Position numbers and translations under genes: made by a program
Shown here: piece by piece, positions 1-7,997 of the stretch
How positions within the stretch are numbered: position 1 is the stretch's first letter
How the letters are laid out: every line of letters begins with the position of its first letter
Notes under the pieces: model-generated
Database searches by the model: none
What the model was told of the DNA's origin: nothing
What the model saw: only the letters and a program-made list of their open reading frames with translations
Assembly: GCF_030812335.1 (NCBI RefSeq)
Contig: NZ_JAUSSN010000001.1
Coordinates: forward strand, 124,001 to 188,000
Reading direction: 5' to 3'
Length of the DNA stretch: 64,000 nucleotides
Source: Pseudarthrobacter oxydans
Lineage (GTDB): Bacteria > Actinomycetota > Actinomycetes > Actinomycetales > Micrococcaceae

Positions 1-450
1 GACGACGGCGTACGCCGCAACGTCCCGCGTCACCACCGCTCCGGCAGCCACCGTTGCCCACTCGCCAATGGACGCCGGGGCGATACAAACGGCGCCGGCC
101 CCGATGGACGCCCCCTTGCCGACGGTGACGCCGACAGCGACCCAATCGTCCGAATCCTTGAGCGTCCCGTCCGGGGTGATCGCCCGCGGGTGCAGGTCAT
201 TCGTGAGCACCGCCGCGGGGCCGACGAAGACGCCGTCAGCCAGGCATGCCGGCTCATAGACGAGGGCGTAGTTCTGCAGTTTGCAGTTGTTGCCTAGGAC
301 GACGCCGGGTCCCACATAGGCGCCGCGTCCGATGTTGCAGTTGCTGCCCACACTGGCGTCCTCGCGGACCTGTGCGAGGTGCCAGATCCTCGTTCCCTCT
401 CCAATGGCGGCCGTGTCTGCCACGTCCGCCGTTTCGGCGATGGATGTCAT
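1..450 (-). CDS. WbpD-like left-handed beta-helix sugar acetyltransferase (3' end outside window)
   Basis: The visible 150 residues show hexapeptide repeats from about residue 15 onward (IGEGTRIWHLAQV, SVGSNCNIGRGAYVGPGVVLGNN, then VGKGASIGAGAVC), the left-handed beta-helix of acyl-CoA transferases. The opening resembles WbpD/WlbB, which N-acetylates the 3-amino group of UDP-3-amino uronates, and the TNDLHPRA segment matches the active-site loop of that family. A strong AGGAGG lies 6 nt before this ATG. The frame upstream is open all the way into the VanZ-like gene with no stop, so a fused product is also possible. The C-terminus is off the window. The exact acceptor sugar is inferred from neighbouring aminotransferases and a Gfo/Idh dehydrogenase. 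Confidence 0.85.
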   Translation of the reverse strand, partial: MTSIAETADVADTAAIGEGTRIWHLAQVREDASVGSNCNIGRGAYVGPGVVLGNNCKLQNYALVYEPACLADGVFVGPAAVLTNDLHPRAITPDGTLKDSDDWVAVGVTVGKGASIGAGAVCIAPASIGEWATVAAGAVVTRDVAAYAVV

Positions 451-918
451 GGCGCTCCTCCTGGTATCGGGCTCAGCGCCCGGGTCCGGCGCTGTCACTT
501 GCGCGGGGCGTGTTCGAATTACCCGAATGGCCACAGCACCAAGCACAGCACCCAAGGTGTTGTTCACAACGTCACCCAAACTTGCATAGCGCTGGCTCAA
601 CGCAAGGTACTGGACGGTTTCGATCGTGGCTGAGATCAGCAGGCCAGCGACCCCCGCCAGCCACCACCGGCGGATCGGCAGGAGCAGGGCGATCATCAGC
701 CCCAGAGGAACAAAGAGGACGACGTTAGCAGCCCCCTCAACGTGTATGTATGTCATGCCGGCTGTCAGGGGGTTGCCCCGCACAGCGTCAATAAGATCCT
801 TCAGCAGACCGGCCAGGGGACGCTCCACGGGCGTCGGCCAGGCGCCGACGAACGCGAGGCCAACGAGATAAAGCGCCAATGCGGTGAGCAAGATCCCCCG
901 GTGAGCCTTCGCTTTCAT
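451..918 (-). CDS. VanZ-like membrane protein, in frame with the downstream acetyltransferase
   Basis: 156 codons from ATG with no stop before the acetyltransferase ATG at 450. An N-terminal membrane segment (about residues 7-27) is followed by the VanZ-family signature: FVPLG near residue 69, then ATIETVQYL and SLGDVVNNTLGAVLGA. VanZ-like proteins are small membrane proteins; the founding member gives teicoplanin resistance and others sit in envelope or polysaccharide loci. An alternative GTG start at 960 overlaps the stop of the upstream aminotransferase (GTGA) and adds 14 residues in the same frame. I drew the boundary at 451 because the acetyltransferase has its own ribosome-binding site; the physical ORF continues past it. 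Confidence 0.75.
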
Positions 919-956
919 CGCCTGGCTTCCCGCAGGGGACAGGGATTCCGGGGTTG

Positions 957-2090
957 TCACGGCTGTCCCAGGGCTGCCTGCAACTGGTCCGCCACGTACT
1001 GCTGCTGGGCCTTGCTGATGTGTGGGAAGAGCGGCAACGACAGCATCCCGCGGGCGGCCCGCTCCGTGACCGGGAACGATCCTGGACCCAGGCCCAGGCC
1101 CCGGTAGGCGCGGCTGAGGTGCACCGGAACCGGGTAGTGGATGCCCGCGCCGACACCCGCTTCGGTCAGGGCAGCAAGCACGCGGTCCCGTTCTGCGACT
1201 CGGATGACGTACAGGTGCCAGACATCGAGGTTGCCCGGGGCCGTGCGGGGTAGCTCGACACCTGGCAGGTCTGCCAGCAGTTCCTGGTAGCGTGCCGCGG
1301 CCTTCCGCCGTCGTTCATTCCACAGGGCCAGCCGGCGCAGCTTGGCGTTGAGCACCACCGCCTGGATGGTGTCGAGGCGCGAGTTCATGCCGACCGCGTC
1401 GTGCTGGTACTTCCGTTCGCTGCCGTGGGCGCCGAGCATGCGGACCCGGGCTGCGAGGTCGTCGTCATCCGTGACAACAGCTCCGGCATCCCCGGCGGCA
1501 CCGAGGTTCTTGCCTGGATAGAAGCTCGTGCCGGCGGCCAGCCCCAGCGTGCCGGCGAAGCGGCCATGGCGGGAAGCGCCCTGGGACTGGGCGGCGTCTT
1601 CCACAATCACGGCGCCGCAGGCTGCCGCAACCGGGGCCAGCCGCTCGACGAAGGCCGTTTGCCCGAACAGGTGGACGGGCATGATGGCCCGGGTCCGGGG
1701 AGTCACTGCCTCCGCCACCCGCTCCGGATCGATCAGCAGGTACTGCGGGTCGACGTCGGCGAGCACCGGTACGGCGCCGATCCGGCTGACCGCCTCGGCC
1801 GTCGCGATGAAGGTGTTGGCAGGGAGGATGACCTCGGCTCCGGCCGTGACGCCGGAGGCACGGAGTGCGAGTTCCAGGGCGTCCGTGCCGTTGGCCACCC
1901 CGACGCAATTCCGGGTACCGAGGAACCGGGCGTAGGCCTGCTCAAATTCGGCCACGGCCGGGCCTCCGATGAAGGAGGTCTGCGCGAAGACGTCCTTCAG
2001 CCCAATCTCGACTTCAGCGGCTATCTCGTCCTGCTGGGCGCCCAGGTCAACGAAGGGTACGGAAATGCCGGCGATTCTGGCCCGGGTCAC
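957..2090 (-). CDS. DegT/DnrJ/EryC1/StrS PLP aminotransferase (WbpE/FdtB type)
   Basis: 377 residues. It transfers an amino group to a keto-sugar nucleotide. The opening VPFVDLGAQ is typical of FdtB/QdtB and WbpE enzymes. The PLP features are visible: Asp165 in VIVEDAAQ and the Schiff-base lysine Lys194 in SFYPGKNLG. I chose the GTG at 2090 because it overlaps the stop of the NeuD-like gene as GTGA, the pattern seen elsewhere in this operon, and because the family motif begins a few residues later; an upstream start would add 20 residues of non-family sequence. With the Gfo/Idh and WbpD-like genes it could form a WbpB-WbpE-WbpD route to a 2,3-diacetamido uronic acid. The substrate is inference. 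Confidence 0.9.
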   Translation of the reverse strand: MTRARIAGISVPFVDLGAQQDEIAAEVEIGLKDVFAQTSFIGGPAVAEFEQAYARFLGTRNCVGVANGTDALELALRASGVTAGAEVILPANTFIATAEAVSRIGAVPVLADVDPQYLLIDPERVAEAVTPRTRAIMPVHLFGQTAFVERLAPVAAACGAVIVEDAAQSQGASRHGRFAGTLGLAAGTSFYPGKNLGAAGDAGAVVTDDDDLAARVRMLGAHGSERKYQHDAVGMNSRLDTIQAVVLNAKLRRLALWNERRRKAAARYQELLADLPGVELPRTAPGNLDVWHLYVIRVAERDRVLAALTEAGVGAGIHYPVPVHLSRAYRGLGLGPGSFPVTERAARGMLSLPLFPHISKAQQQYVADQLQAALGQP

Positions 2091-2746
2091 CGCACACCAC
2101 CCGCTGCAGTCGCTGCCGGTTCCAGCACGCGCGCCGGGACTCCGGCCCACGTCTCTCCGTCGGGAACGTCGCCCAGCACGGCGGCTCCCATGCCGACCCT
2201 CGTTCCCGCCCCCACCCTGGCGCCTTCCCGCACACAGGAGTTCATGCCCAGGTATGCCGCGCGCCCAATCCTGACACCGCCACCCAGCGACACGCCGGCG
2301 GCCAGGGTGGCGAAGTCCTCCACCACGTCGTCGTGGGTGAGCGTCACTCCGGGCATCATCACGACGTGGCTCCCGACCGTGATGCCGGCGGTCAGTGTGA
2401 CGTTGCCCAGCAGGATGCTTCCGGGACCGATGTCGCAGCAGTATGGAATCCGCACGGAAGGGTCGACCACTGTCGCGAAGCGGTGGCTCGGGAAACCGAG
2501 CCCGGCGAGTCTGGCGACGACCCGCTCGCGCCCCGTTCCCGCACCGATGCAGACGACCACCCGTGCCTCCGGATAGCGCAGGGCGTGGCTGGCGGGACCC
2601 ATGATGGGTGCGCCGTCCAGAGCTGACCCGACCTGGGATTCGTCATCGTCGAGGATTCCGACCACGTCGAATTGTCCGTTCTCGCGGACGCAGGCAAGCA
2701 CCTCGCGGGCAAGGCCGCTGGCGCCAATCAGCAGTAACTCAGTCAT
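2087..2746 (-). CDS. NeuD/PglD-family sugar O- or N-acetyltransferase
   Basis: 219 residues. The N-terminal part (1-95) is the Rossmann-like domain of this family, opening with LLLIGASGLAREVL, and binds the sugar nucleotide. Residues 100-210 form a left-handed beta-helix. His138 in the loop VTLTHDDVV occupies the position of the catalytic histidine in PglD. The ATG overlaps the end of the upstream aminotransferase by 8 nt, an arrangement like pglE-pglD, where an aminotransferase makes a 4-amino sugar that this family N-acetylates. Bacillosamine-type chemistry is therefore plausible, but O-acetylation as in NeuD cannot be excluded from sequence alone. Confidence 0.9.
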   Translation of the reverse strand: MTELLLIGASGLAREVLACVRENGQFDVVGILDDDESQVGSALDGAPIMGPASHALRYPEARVVVCIGAGTGRERVVARLAGLGFPSHRFATVVDPSVRIPYCCDIGPGSILLGNVTLTAGITVGSHVVMMPGVTLTHDDVVEDFATLAAGVSLGGGVRIGRAAYLGMNSCVREGARVGAGTRVGMGAAVLGDVPDGETWAGVPARVLEPAATAAGGVR

Positions 2747-3911
2747 GGGAACTCCCCGCAGCCTTCAGGATTGAATCGATGACCCGGGACTGCTCGTCCG
2801 GGGTCAACTGGTGGTAGACCGGCAGAATCACGGTGTGGTCTGTGAGTCGTTCCGTCACGGACAGGTCCGCCCGGCCGGTGTTCAGCCCGGCGTAGGCGGG
2901 CTGACGGTGCGCGGCCATGATGCCCCGCCGGGCGGATATCCCGTCATTGGCCAGCCGCTCGAGTAGTTCCTCGCGCCCGACGGCGAAGCCCGGCAGGACT
3001 TCGAACCAGAAGGACTGGAAATTGCTGGTGCCGTACGGCGGGTCCTGGCTGAAGCGCAGCCCCGCTACCCCGGAGAGCGCCTCCCGGTAGGTGGCGACAA
3101 TGGCCCGGCGCCGCGCCACCGCCTCCTCCAGCCGGCCCAATTGCACAAGCCCGACGGCGGCCTGCATGTCCGTCATCCGGTAGTTGAACCCGATTTCCCC
3201 GTACTCCTCCGGCGGCGCCAGGACCGTGGAGTGCCGGTCCTTCGCGGAGACGCTCATGGCGTGCTCGCGGAGCTTCCGGGCGCGGTCCGCCCATCCTGCG
3301 TTGTGAGTGGTCAGCATCCCGCCTTCCCCGGTGGTGAGGATTTTGCGGGGGTGGAACGACCAGGCGGCGAGCTCGGCGCCCGCCCCCACCGGCCGGCCCC
3401 GGTAGGTGGATCCCGCCGCGCAGGCGGCGTCCTCGACGACGGTGATGCCCAGTCCGTCGCAGAGGGCCCGGATCGGCACCAGATCGACCGGCATGCCGCC
3501 CTGGTCGACCACGATCACCGCGCGCGTGGCGGGGGTCAGGGCTGCGGCGATTGTCCGGACGGACACGTTCCCGGTGTCCGGTTCGACGTCGGCGAAGACC
3601 GGCCTGGCGCCCACATAGGTGACCGCGTTGGCGGTGGCGATGAAGGACAGGGAAGGCACCACGACGTCGTCGCGCGGCCCGATGCCGGCCACTTTCAGGG
3701 CCAGATGCAGGGCCGTGGTGCAGTTGGAGACGGCGACGGCGTGGGCGGCCTGTTGTGTGCCGGCGAAGGCTTCCTCGAAGCGCGCCACGCGGGGCCCCTG
3801 CGCCACCCAGCCGGAGGCGATCACTTCGGCGACGGCCTCGGCTTCCTCGGTCCCGAGCCACGGTCTCATGACGTTGATCCGGCTCAGGGCCCGGTCCTGG
3901 CTGACGGTCAC
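2739..3911 (-). CDS. DegT/DnrJ/EryC1/StrS PLP aminotransferase (PglE/PseC/ArnB type)
   Basis: 390 residues. Family features are Asp161 (VVEDAAC) and the PLP lysine Lys190 in WSFHPRKILTTGEGG, the form found in ArnB/PseC/PglE enzymes that aminate 4-keto sugar nucleotides. The GTG start overlaps the epimerase stop (GTGA) and is preceded by GGAGG about 6 nt upstream; the open frame continues far upstream but that part is non-homologous read-through. It overlaps the acetyltransferase downstream by 8 nt, suggesting the two act in sequence. It shares the fold but little close sequence with the other aminotransferase in this operon, so two different amino sugars or two positions are likely aminated. 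Confidence 0.9.
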   Translation of the reverse strand: MTVSQDRALSRINVMRPWLGTEEAEAVAEVIASGWVAQGPRVARFEEAFAGTQQAAHAVAVSNCTTALHLALKVAGIGPRDDVVVPSLSFIATANAVTYVGARPVFADVEPDTGNVSVRTIAAALTPATRAVIVVDQGGMPVDLVPIRALCDGLGITVVEDAACAAGSTYRGRPVGAGAELAAWSFHPRKILTTGEGGMLTTHNAGWADRARKLREHAMSVSAKDRHSTVLAPPEEYGEIGFNYRMTDMQAAVGLVQLGRLEEAVARRRAIVATYREALSGVAGLRFSQDPPYGTSNFQSFWFEVLPGFAVGREELLERLANDGISARRGIMAAHRQPAYAGLNTGRADLSVTERLTDHTVILPVYHQLTPDEQSRVIDSILKAAGSSHD

Positions 3912-4903
3912 CGCGCACCTCCGACCCTGGCATCCGCAATCTCGTCGCGCAGCGGCCGCCACCAGTTCACAAGTTCCCGCAGCCCGTCTTCGAGCCCGGT
4001 TTCGGCTCTGAATCCCAGGTCGCGCCGCGCCGCGGCCGTGTCCGCCTGGCGCCGGACGACCCCGTTGACGGCCCGCTCGGGGCCGTGCTCCACGTGCAGC
4101 TCCGAATCCATGGCCCGCAACAGTGCCTCGGCCAGTTCCAGCAGGCTGGTCTCGGCACCGCTGGCGACGTTGTACACACCCTCGTCTACGCCGCTGCCTG
4201 CGGCCAGGATGTTGGCCCGGGCCACGTCCCGGGTGTGGACGAAATCCATGGTCTGCTGTCCGTCGCCGAAGATCAGCGGCGGCAGCCCGTCCTCGATGCG
4301 CTCCATCCAGCGGACCAGCACCTCGGTGTAGAGCCCATGGACGTCCATCCGGGGCCCGTACACGTTGAAATAGCGCAGCAGCACGTAGTCCAGGCCGGAC
4401 ATCGCACGGAAGCTGCGGGCCATGGCCTCGTTGAAGGACTTTGCGGCGCCGTAGAACGTGTCGTTGTTGTGGTGGTGATGGCGTTCCGAGGTCGGGAAGG
4501 TCTCCGCCATGCCGTAGACCGAGGCGCTGGAGGCGGCCACGAGTTTGCCGACCCGCTGGGCGGAGGCGGCTTCGAGCACGTTGAAGGTCCCGTCGACCAG
4601 CACCTCGAGCGCGAGCCGGGGTTCCTCGGCGCACTGGGTGATCCGGATGGCCGCCTGGTGGAAGACGATGTCTTTGCCCCGGCTCAGGTCGTGGACGAGG
4701 TCCCGGTCGCGGAGGTCCCCTTCGATGAGGTGGACCCGGCCGCTGGCGATCGCCGGATCGAGGTTGGCCCGCCGGCCGCGGACCAGGTTATCCAGCACGT
4801 CAATCGTGCCGGCGCCGGCGTCGAGCAGGTGGTCCACGACAGTGGAGCCGATGGTTCCCGCTCCTCCGGTGACCAGGACCTGCGCGCCCTGAAGCGTGCT
4901 CAT
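3908..4903 (-). CDS. NAD-dependent epimerase/dehydratase (extended SDR)
   Basis: 331 residues. The nucleotide-binding motif TGGAGTIG lies at residues 12-19 and the catalytic Ser125/126 with Tyr151-x3-Lys155 (TFYGAAK) complete the SDR triad. RYFNVYGPR and the GDGQQTMDFVHTRDVA block are typical of UDP-sugar 4-epimerases and related dehydratases. It probably converts a nucleotide sugar feeding the aminotransferases next to it. A natural run of four histidines follows ETFPTSER (142-145), just before the active-site tyrosine. Whether it epimerises or dehydrates cannot be told from the motifs. Confidence 0.88.
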   Translation of the reverse strand: MSTLQGAQVLVTGGAGTIGSTVVDHLLDAGAGTIDVLDNLVRGRRANLDPAIASGRVHLIEGDLRDRDLVHDLSRGKDIVFHQAAIRITQCAEEPRLALEVLVDGTFNVLEAASAQRVGKLVAASSASVYGMAETFPTSERHHHHNNDTFYGAAKSFNEAMARSFRAMSGLDYVLLRYFNVYGPRMDVHGLYTEVLVRWMERIEDGLPPLIFGDGQQTMDFVHTRDVARANILAAGSGVDEGVYNVASGAETSLLELAEALLRAMDSELHVEHGPERAVNGVVRRQADTAAARRDLGFRAETGLEDGLRELVNWWRPLRDEIADARVGGAR

Positions 4904-5988
4904 CGGCTGGCCTCCAGCTTCGCTTCGTTGCCGACGACGATGCTGGCTTTCCCGTCCGCGCTGAGGCTGTCGCTGACAGCCTCCAGCACGGACAGCACCC
5001 GCAGGCCGGATGCGCCGCTGGTCCTGGCCGGGCGCTGTTGCCGGATACTGTTGGCGAATTCGGCCACCATCTGCCCCAGCGCCTCGTGTTCGGGCAGCGC
5101 CGGCGACCAGGTGTCACCCAGCCGGTAGGAGATGGCTGAGGCCTTCCGGTCGGCCGAGGACCGGGACTGGCGGTCCAGGCTCACTCCGCGGTCGTAGACG
5201 CTGAGCCGCTGCTGGGGGTTTAAGTCATCCCAGACCAGGGTGCGCCGGGAGCCGCCGACCACCAGCTGGCGGATCTTGGTCGGGCTCAGCCAGTTGACGT
5301 GGACGTGGGCCATGGCGTCGTTGGGCAGTGCAAACGTCAGGTGCCCGATGCAGGCATGGCCGGTACCCAACGGATCCGCGCCGTGCGCCGCGACCTCCAC
5401 CGGCCGCAGCCCCTCGGGCAGGATGAAGTCAAGGATGGACAGGTCGTGCGGGGCCAGGTCCCAGAAGACATCGACGTCCGGCTGCACGAGCCCCAGATTG
5501 ATCCGGACCGAATCAATGAACAGGATGTCGCCCAGGGACCCGTCGGCGATCAGTTCCCGGATCTTCAGGACGGCCGGCGTGTAGCAGTAGGTGTGGTCCG
5601 CCATCAGGACCAGCCCCCGCTCATCCGCTTCCTCGACCATCTCCAGCCCCTTAAGCCGGCTGTCAGCGAGGGGCTTCTCGACCAACACATGCTTCCCGGC
5701 CTGCAGCGCCGTCAGGGCAATTCCGTGGTGTGTGTGAGCCGGCGTCGCAATCGCAACGGCGTCGACGTCGGCCGTGTCGAGCAACTCGTCAATGGACCGG
5801 AAGACGGGAACACCGCCCTGGGCCGCGGCGAGCTTAGCGGCACGCGGCTGGTCCAGGTCGACGATTCCGGCCAGCTCCCAGTCGGGACTCGCCGTGAAGT
5901 TTCGCGCCAGGTTGGGTCCCCAGTAGCCCGCACCGATGACCGCTGCCCGCATCAGGCCGCGGGAGTACCCCGAACGTGTTTCATTCAT
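4900..5988 (-). CDS. Gfo/Idh/MocA-family sugar dehydrogenase (WbpB-like)
   Basis: 362 residues. The Rossmann glycine motif GAGYWG is at residues 19-24 and the family active-site motif EKPLA at 104-108. In polysaccharide operons this family oxidises C3 of a UDP-N-acetylhexosaminuronate (WbpB/WlbA), producing the keto group used by WbpE-type aminotransferases; both partners are in this operon. The ATG at 5988 has GAGGA about 6 nt upstream. An internal ATG at 5952 lies closer to the conserved start but lacks as good a ribosome-binding site. Its stop overlaps the epimerase ATG by 4 nt (ATGA). Substrate by context only. Confidence 0.88.
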   Translation of the reverse strand: MNETRSGYSRGLMRAAVIGAGYWGPNLARNFTASPDWELAGIVDLDQPRAAKLAAAQGGVPVFRSIDELLDTADVDAVAIATPAHTHHGIALTALQAGKHVLVEKPLADSRLKGLEMVEEADERGLVLMADHTYCYTPAVLKIRELIADGSLGDILFIDSVRINLGLVQPDVDVFWDLAPHDLSILDFILPEGLRPVEVAAHGADPLGTGHACIGHLTFALPNDAMAHVHVNWLSPTKIRQLVVGGSRRTLVWDDLNPQQRLSVYDRGVSLDRQSRSSADRKASAISYRLGDTWSPALPEHEALGQMVAEFANSIRQQRPARTSGASGLRVLSVLEAVSDSLSADGKASIVVGNEAKLEASR

Positions 5989-6005
5989 TGTGTTTCCTCA
6001 CTCAG

Positions 6006-7589
6006 TCAGTACGCGCCGGCAGGCACGCACATAGCCCTGAAGGTGCGCCATATGATGATGACGTCGCCCATGATCGACCAGTTTTCGACGTAGTAGAGAT
6101 CCAGCCGCACGGCCTCGTCCCACGGCAGGTCCGAACGTCCGTTGACCTGCCACAGCCCGGTAATCCCCGGTTTGATCAGCAGCCGGCGGTGCGTATGCCG
6201 CTCGTAGCCGCCCACCTCACGCTGCAACGGCGGGCGGGGCCCGACCAGGCTCATTTCGCCGCACAGGACGTTCCAGAACTGCGGCAGTTCGTCCAGCGAG
6301 TAACGGCGCATCCAGCGTCCGCAGCGGGTCACGCGGGGATCATTGCGCATTTTGAAGAGAACACCGGCTCCCTCGTTCTGCACCCCGAGACTAGACAGCG
6401 CGGCTTCGGCGTCCGTGATCATGGACCGGAACTTGAGCATCCGGAATGGCTGCCCGGCCTTGCCCACCCGCTCTTGCCGGAACAGGACCGGTCCCGGGCT
6501 GTCGCGCTTGACGATGATCGCCAGGACCAGGAAGAGGGGCGACAACAGGATCAGGGCAGCCGCGGCGACCGCGATGTCCAGCAGGCGCTTGAAAGCATGC
6601 CTGGCGCCGCTGTAGCGGGGCACATCCACGTGCATCAACGGCAGCCCTTCCACCGGGCGCCAGTGGATCCGGGGCCCGGCGACGTTGGTCAGGGACGAGG
6701 CGAGCACCAGTTCCGCCTGGTGCTCCTCCAGCCCCCAGCCCAGTTCGCGGATGTACTGGTTGCCGCCGGGGACCGGCCCGGCCACGATGACTGCTTCCGC
6801 ACCGCACCGGCCAACCGTCCGTACGACGTCATCCGTGGAGGAGAGGACAGGAACCCGCCGGCCGTCGACGTCGAACGACGTCCCCCGCCGCCCGCCGGGC
6901 AACGATACGCCGAGGACCTCGTAGACGGCGCCGGACTTCCGGGCGATCCGCTTGAGCACGTAGCGCACATCCTCCGCCTGGCCGATGACGATCGCCTTGA
7001 CGAGGTACTGTCCCTGCGACTGGCGCGCGTTGTACCAGCGGCGGGCAACCCAGCGGCTGCCCGGCAGCAGGGTGAGTCCCAGCGGTAGGGAGACCAGGTA
7101 GAACGCCGATGCCGGCTGCACGCGGAACGCCACGAGGCCGACGGCGAGCAGCCCGAAGACCGCGCCGCTGGCGGCAGCAACCCGCTTGTATTCGCTGGTC
7201 CCGGCTCCCAAAATCTTCGTGTCCCTTGTGCGGTAGAGGCCAAGGGCTGCAATCCACATCACGCCTAGGACTCCGCCGATGGCGGCCGCGTTGAGGTCAC
7301 TGAGGCCTCCCGCGAAGGGCTGGCCGCCGTCGAAGGGGACGAGGAAGCCGGCGGTGACACAGAGGATGACCAGCACGGCATCTGTGCCCCGCAGCACGCG
7401 GCGCAGGAACCGCGCCCATTCCCGGCCGGAGGGCCGTGCCGGGGCCGGCGTAGGGGCGACCGCAGCGGCGGGCAGCCCCGCAGTGTCAGCAGCGGCGACG
7501 GAGGCCCGGAGCGGCTCGAAGGATGCGGGAGCGCTGTGGCCGACGTATGACGCGTGAAGGGCGTGGGGCGCGTACGCGAGGTCGGCCAT
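6006..7589 (-). CDS. Priming undecaprenyl-phosphate sugar-phosphate transferase (WbaP/CpsE family)
   Basis: 527 residues. It begins with a proline/alanine-rich cytoplasmic stretch (1-60), then four predicted membrane helices (about 70-180), a CoA-binding-like soluble domain, and the C-terminal bacterial sugar transferase domain from about 330: [29 protein letters not shown], and the signature [24 protein letters not shown]. It transfers hexose-1-phosphate to undecaprenyl phosphate to start a repeat unit. I chose the ATG at 7589 because GGAGGG lies just upstream; the reading frame extends 45 codons further without homology. It is the first large gene of the minus-strand operon, preceded by a structured leader. 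Confidence 0.93.
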   Translation of the reverse strand: MADLAYAPHALHASYVGHSAPASFEPLRASVAAADTAGLPAAAVAPTPAPARPSGREWARFLRRVLRGTDAVLVILCVTAGFLVPFDGGQPFAGGLSDLNAAAIGGVLGVMWIAALGLYRTRDTKILGAGTSEYKRVAAASGAVFGLLAVGLVAFRVQPASAFYLVSLPLGLTLLPGSRWVARRWYNARQSQGQYLVKAIVIGQAEDVRYVLKRIARKSGAVYEVLGVSLPGGRRGTSFDVDGRRVPVLSSTDDVVRTVGRCGAEAVIVAGPVPGGNQYIRELGWGLEEHQAELVLASSLTNVAGPRIHWRPVEGLPLMHVDVPRYSGARHAFKRLLDIAVAAAALILLSPLFLVLAIIVKRDSPGPVLFRQERVGKAGQPFRMLKFRSMITDAEAALSSLGVQNEGAGVLFKMRNDPRVTRCGRWMRRYSLDELPQFWNVLCGEMSLVGPRPPLQREVGGYERHTHRRLLIKPGITGLWQVNGRSDLPWDEAVRLDLYYVENWSIMGDVIIIWRTFRAMCVPAGAY

Positions 7590-7666
7590 CGTCCCTCCGG
7601 GGCGGCCAGCGGTGTGTCCGGGGGTTTGGAGGGTCAGGCCGTGCGGCATGCCCTCGGACCGCGGTG

Positions 7667-7783
7667 TCACCGGGACCTGCTGGGGCCACTGGGCCGCGGG
7701 CCGGCGGACGCTTCGTCCGCACAAATTAAGGATGTTCGGTCAGGAGGCCGAACATCCGGGGCGACAGCGAACCAGCGTGCCAT
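7667..7783 (-). CDS. Possible leader peptide ORF upstream of the priming transferase
   Basis: A 38-codon ORF beginning MARWFAVAPDVRPP, with a strong GGAGGG about 7 nt before its ATG, lies between the promoter region and the priming transferase. It contains the inverted repeat 7730-7757, so its translation would melt that hairpin. It resembles no protein I recognise. Its value may be regulatory, as a translated leader controlling the polysaccharide operon. The ribosome-binding site is the main support; it could also be chance. Confidence 0.35.
   Translation of the reverse strand: MARWFAVAPDVRPPDRTSLICADEASAGPRPSGPSRSR
7730..7757 (-). repeat. Inverted repeat in the polysaccharide operon leader
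   Basis: GGATGTTCGG (7730-7739) pairs perfectly with CCGAACATCC (7748-7757) around an 8-nt spacer. A second small hairpin, GCGGACG/CGTCCGC with a 3-nt loop, sits beside it at 7704-7720. On the minus strand the larger repeat is followed by TTAATTT, too mixed for a clear terminator. It may be an operator or an RNA leader element. Confidence 0.5.
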
Positions 7784-7804
7784 TGCGACTCCCTCCAAAA
7801 GGCA

Positions 7805-7835
7805 ATTGGCTGCATCATTTGATGCCTGAGCCAAT
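7805..7835 (-). promoter_or_regulatory. Terminator-like hairpin ahead of the leader ORF
   Basis: Outer arms ATTGGCT/AGCCAAT and inner arms GCATCA/TGATGC form a long stem with a 3-nt bulge and 2-nt apex. On the minus strand it is followed by TGCCTTTT and then directly by the GGAGGG of the leader ORF. This places a terminator-like stem next to a ribosome-binding site, a layout compatible with attenuation of the polysaccharide operon. I could not identify a convincing promoter for this operon in 7590-7997. Confidence 0.45.
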
Positions 7836-7900
7836 CAAAGATGGTGGGAATACGCCGGTCACGAGTGGTTGCTACTTGCCTTTACGAACCAAGCCGAAAA

Positions 7901-7938
7901 GGCCATGTCCGGGTAGTACTCACTACCCGGACATGGCC
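7901..7938 (-). terminator. Rho-independent terminator after the lipid kinase
   Basis: A perfect 17-bp stem (GGCCATGTCCGGGTAGT and its complement) with a 4-nt loop lies about 60 nt past the stop of the minus-strand lipid kinase and is followed on that strand by TTTTCGG. It separates the kinase from the polysaccharide operon. Confidence 0.8.
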
Positions 7939-7997
7939 GCCCGCGCTGGCACCGGAATCTGGCAGGCAGGTACCGCCGAACGCCGGTGGAGGGTGGT

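Noticed and set aside
3912..4634. N-terminal extension of the PglE-like aminotransferase to an ATG at 4634
   Set aside because: The extra part lies inside the SDR gene in another frame and is Arg/Gly-rich without homology; the GTGA start has a good ribosome-binding site.
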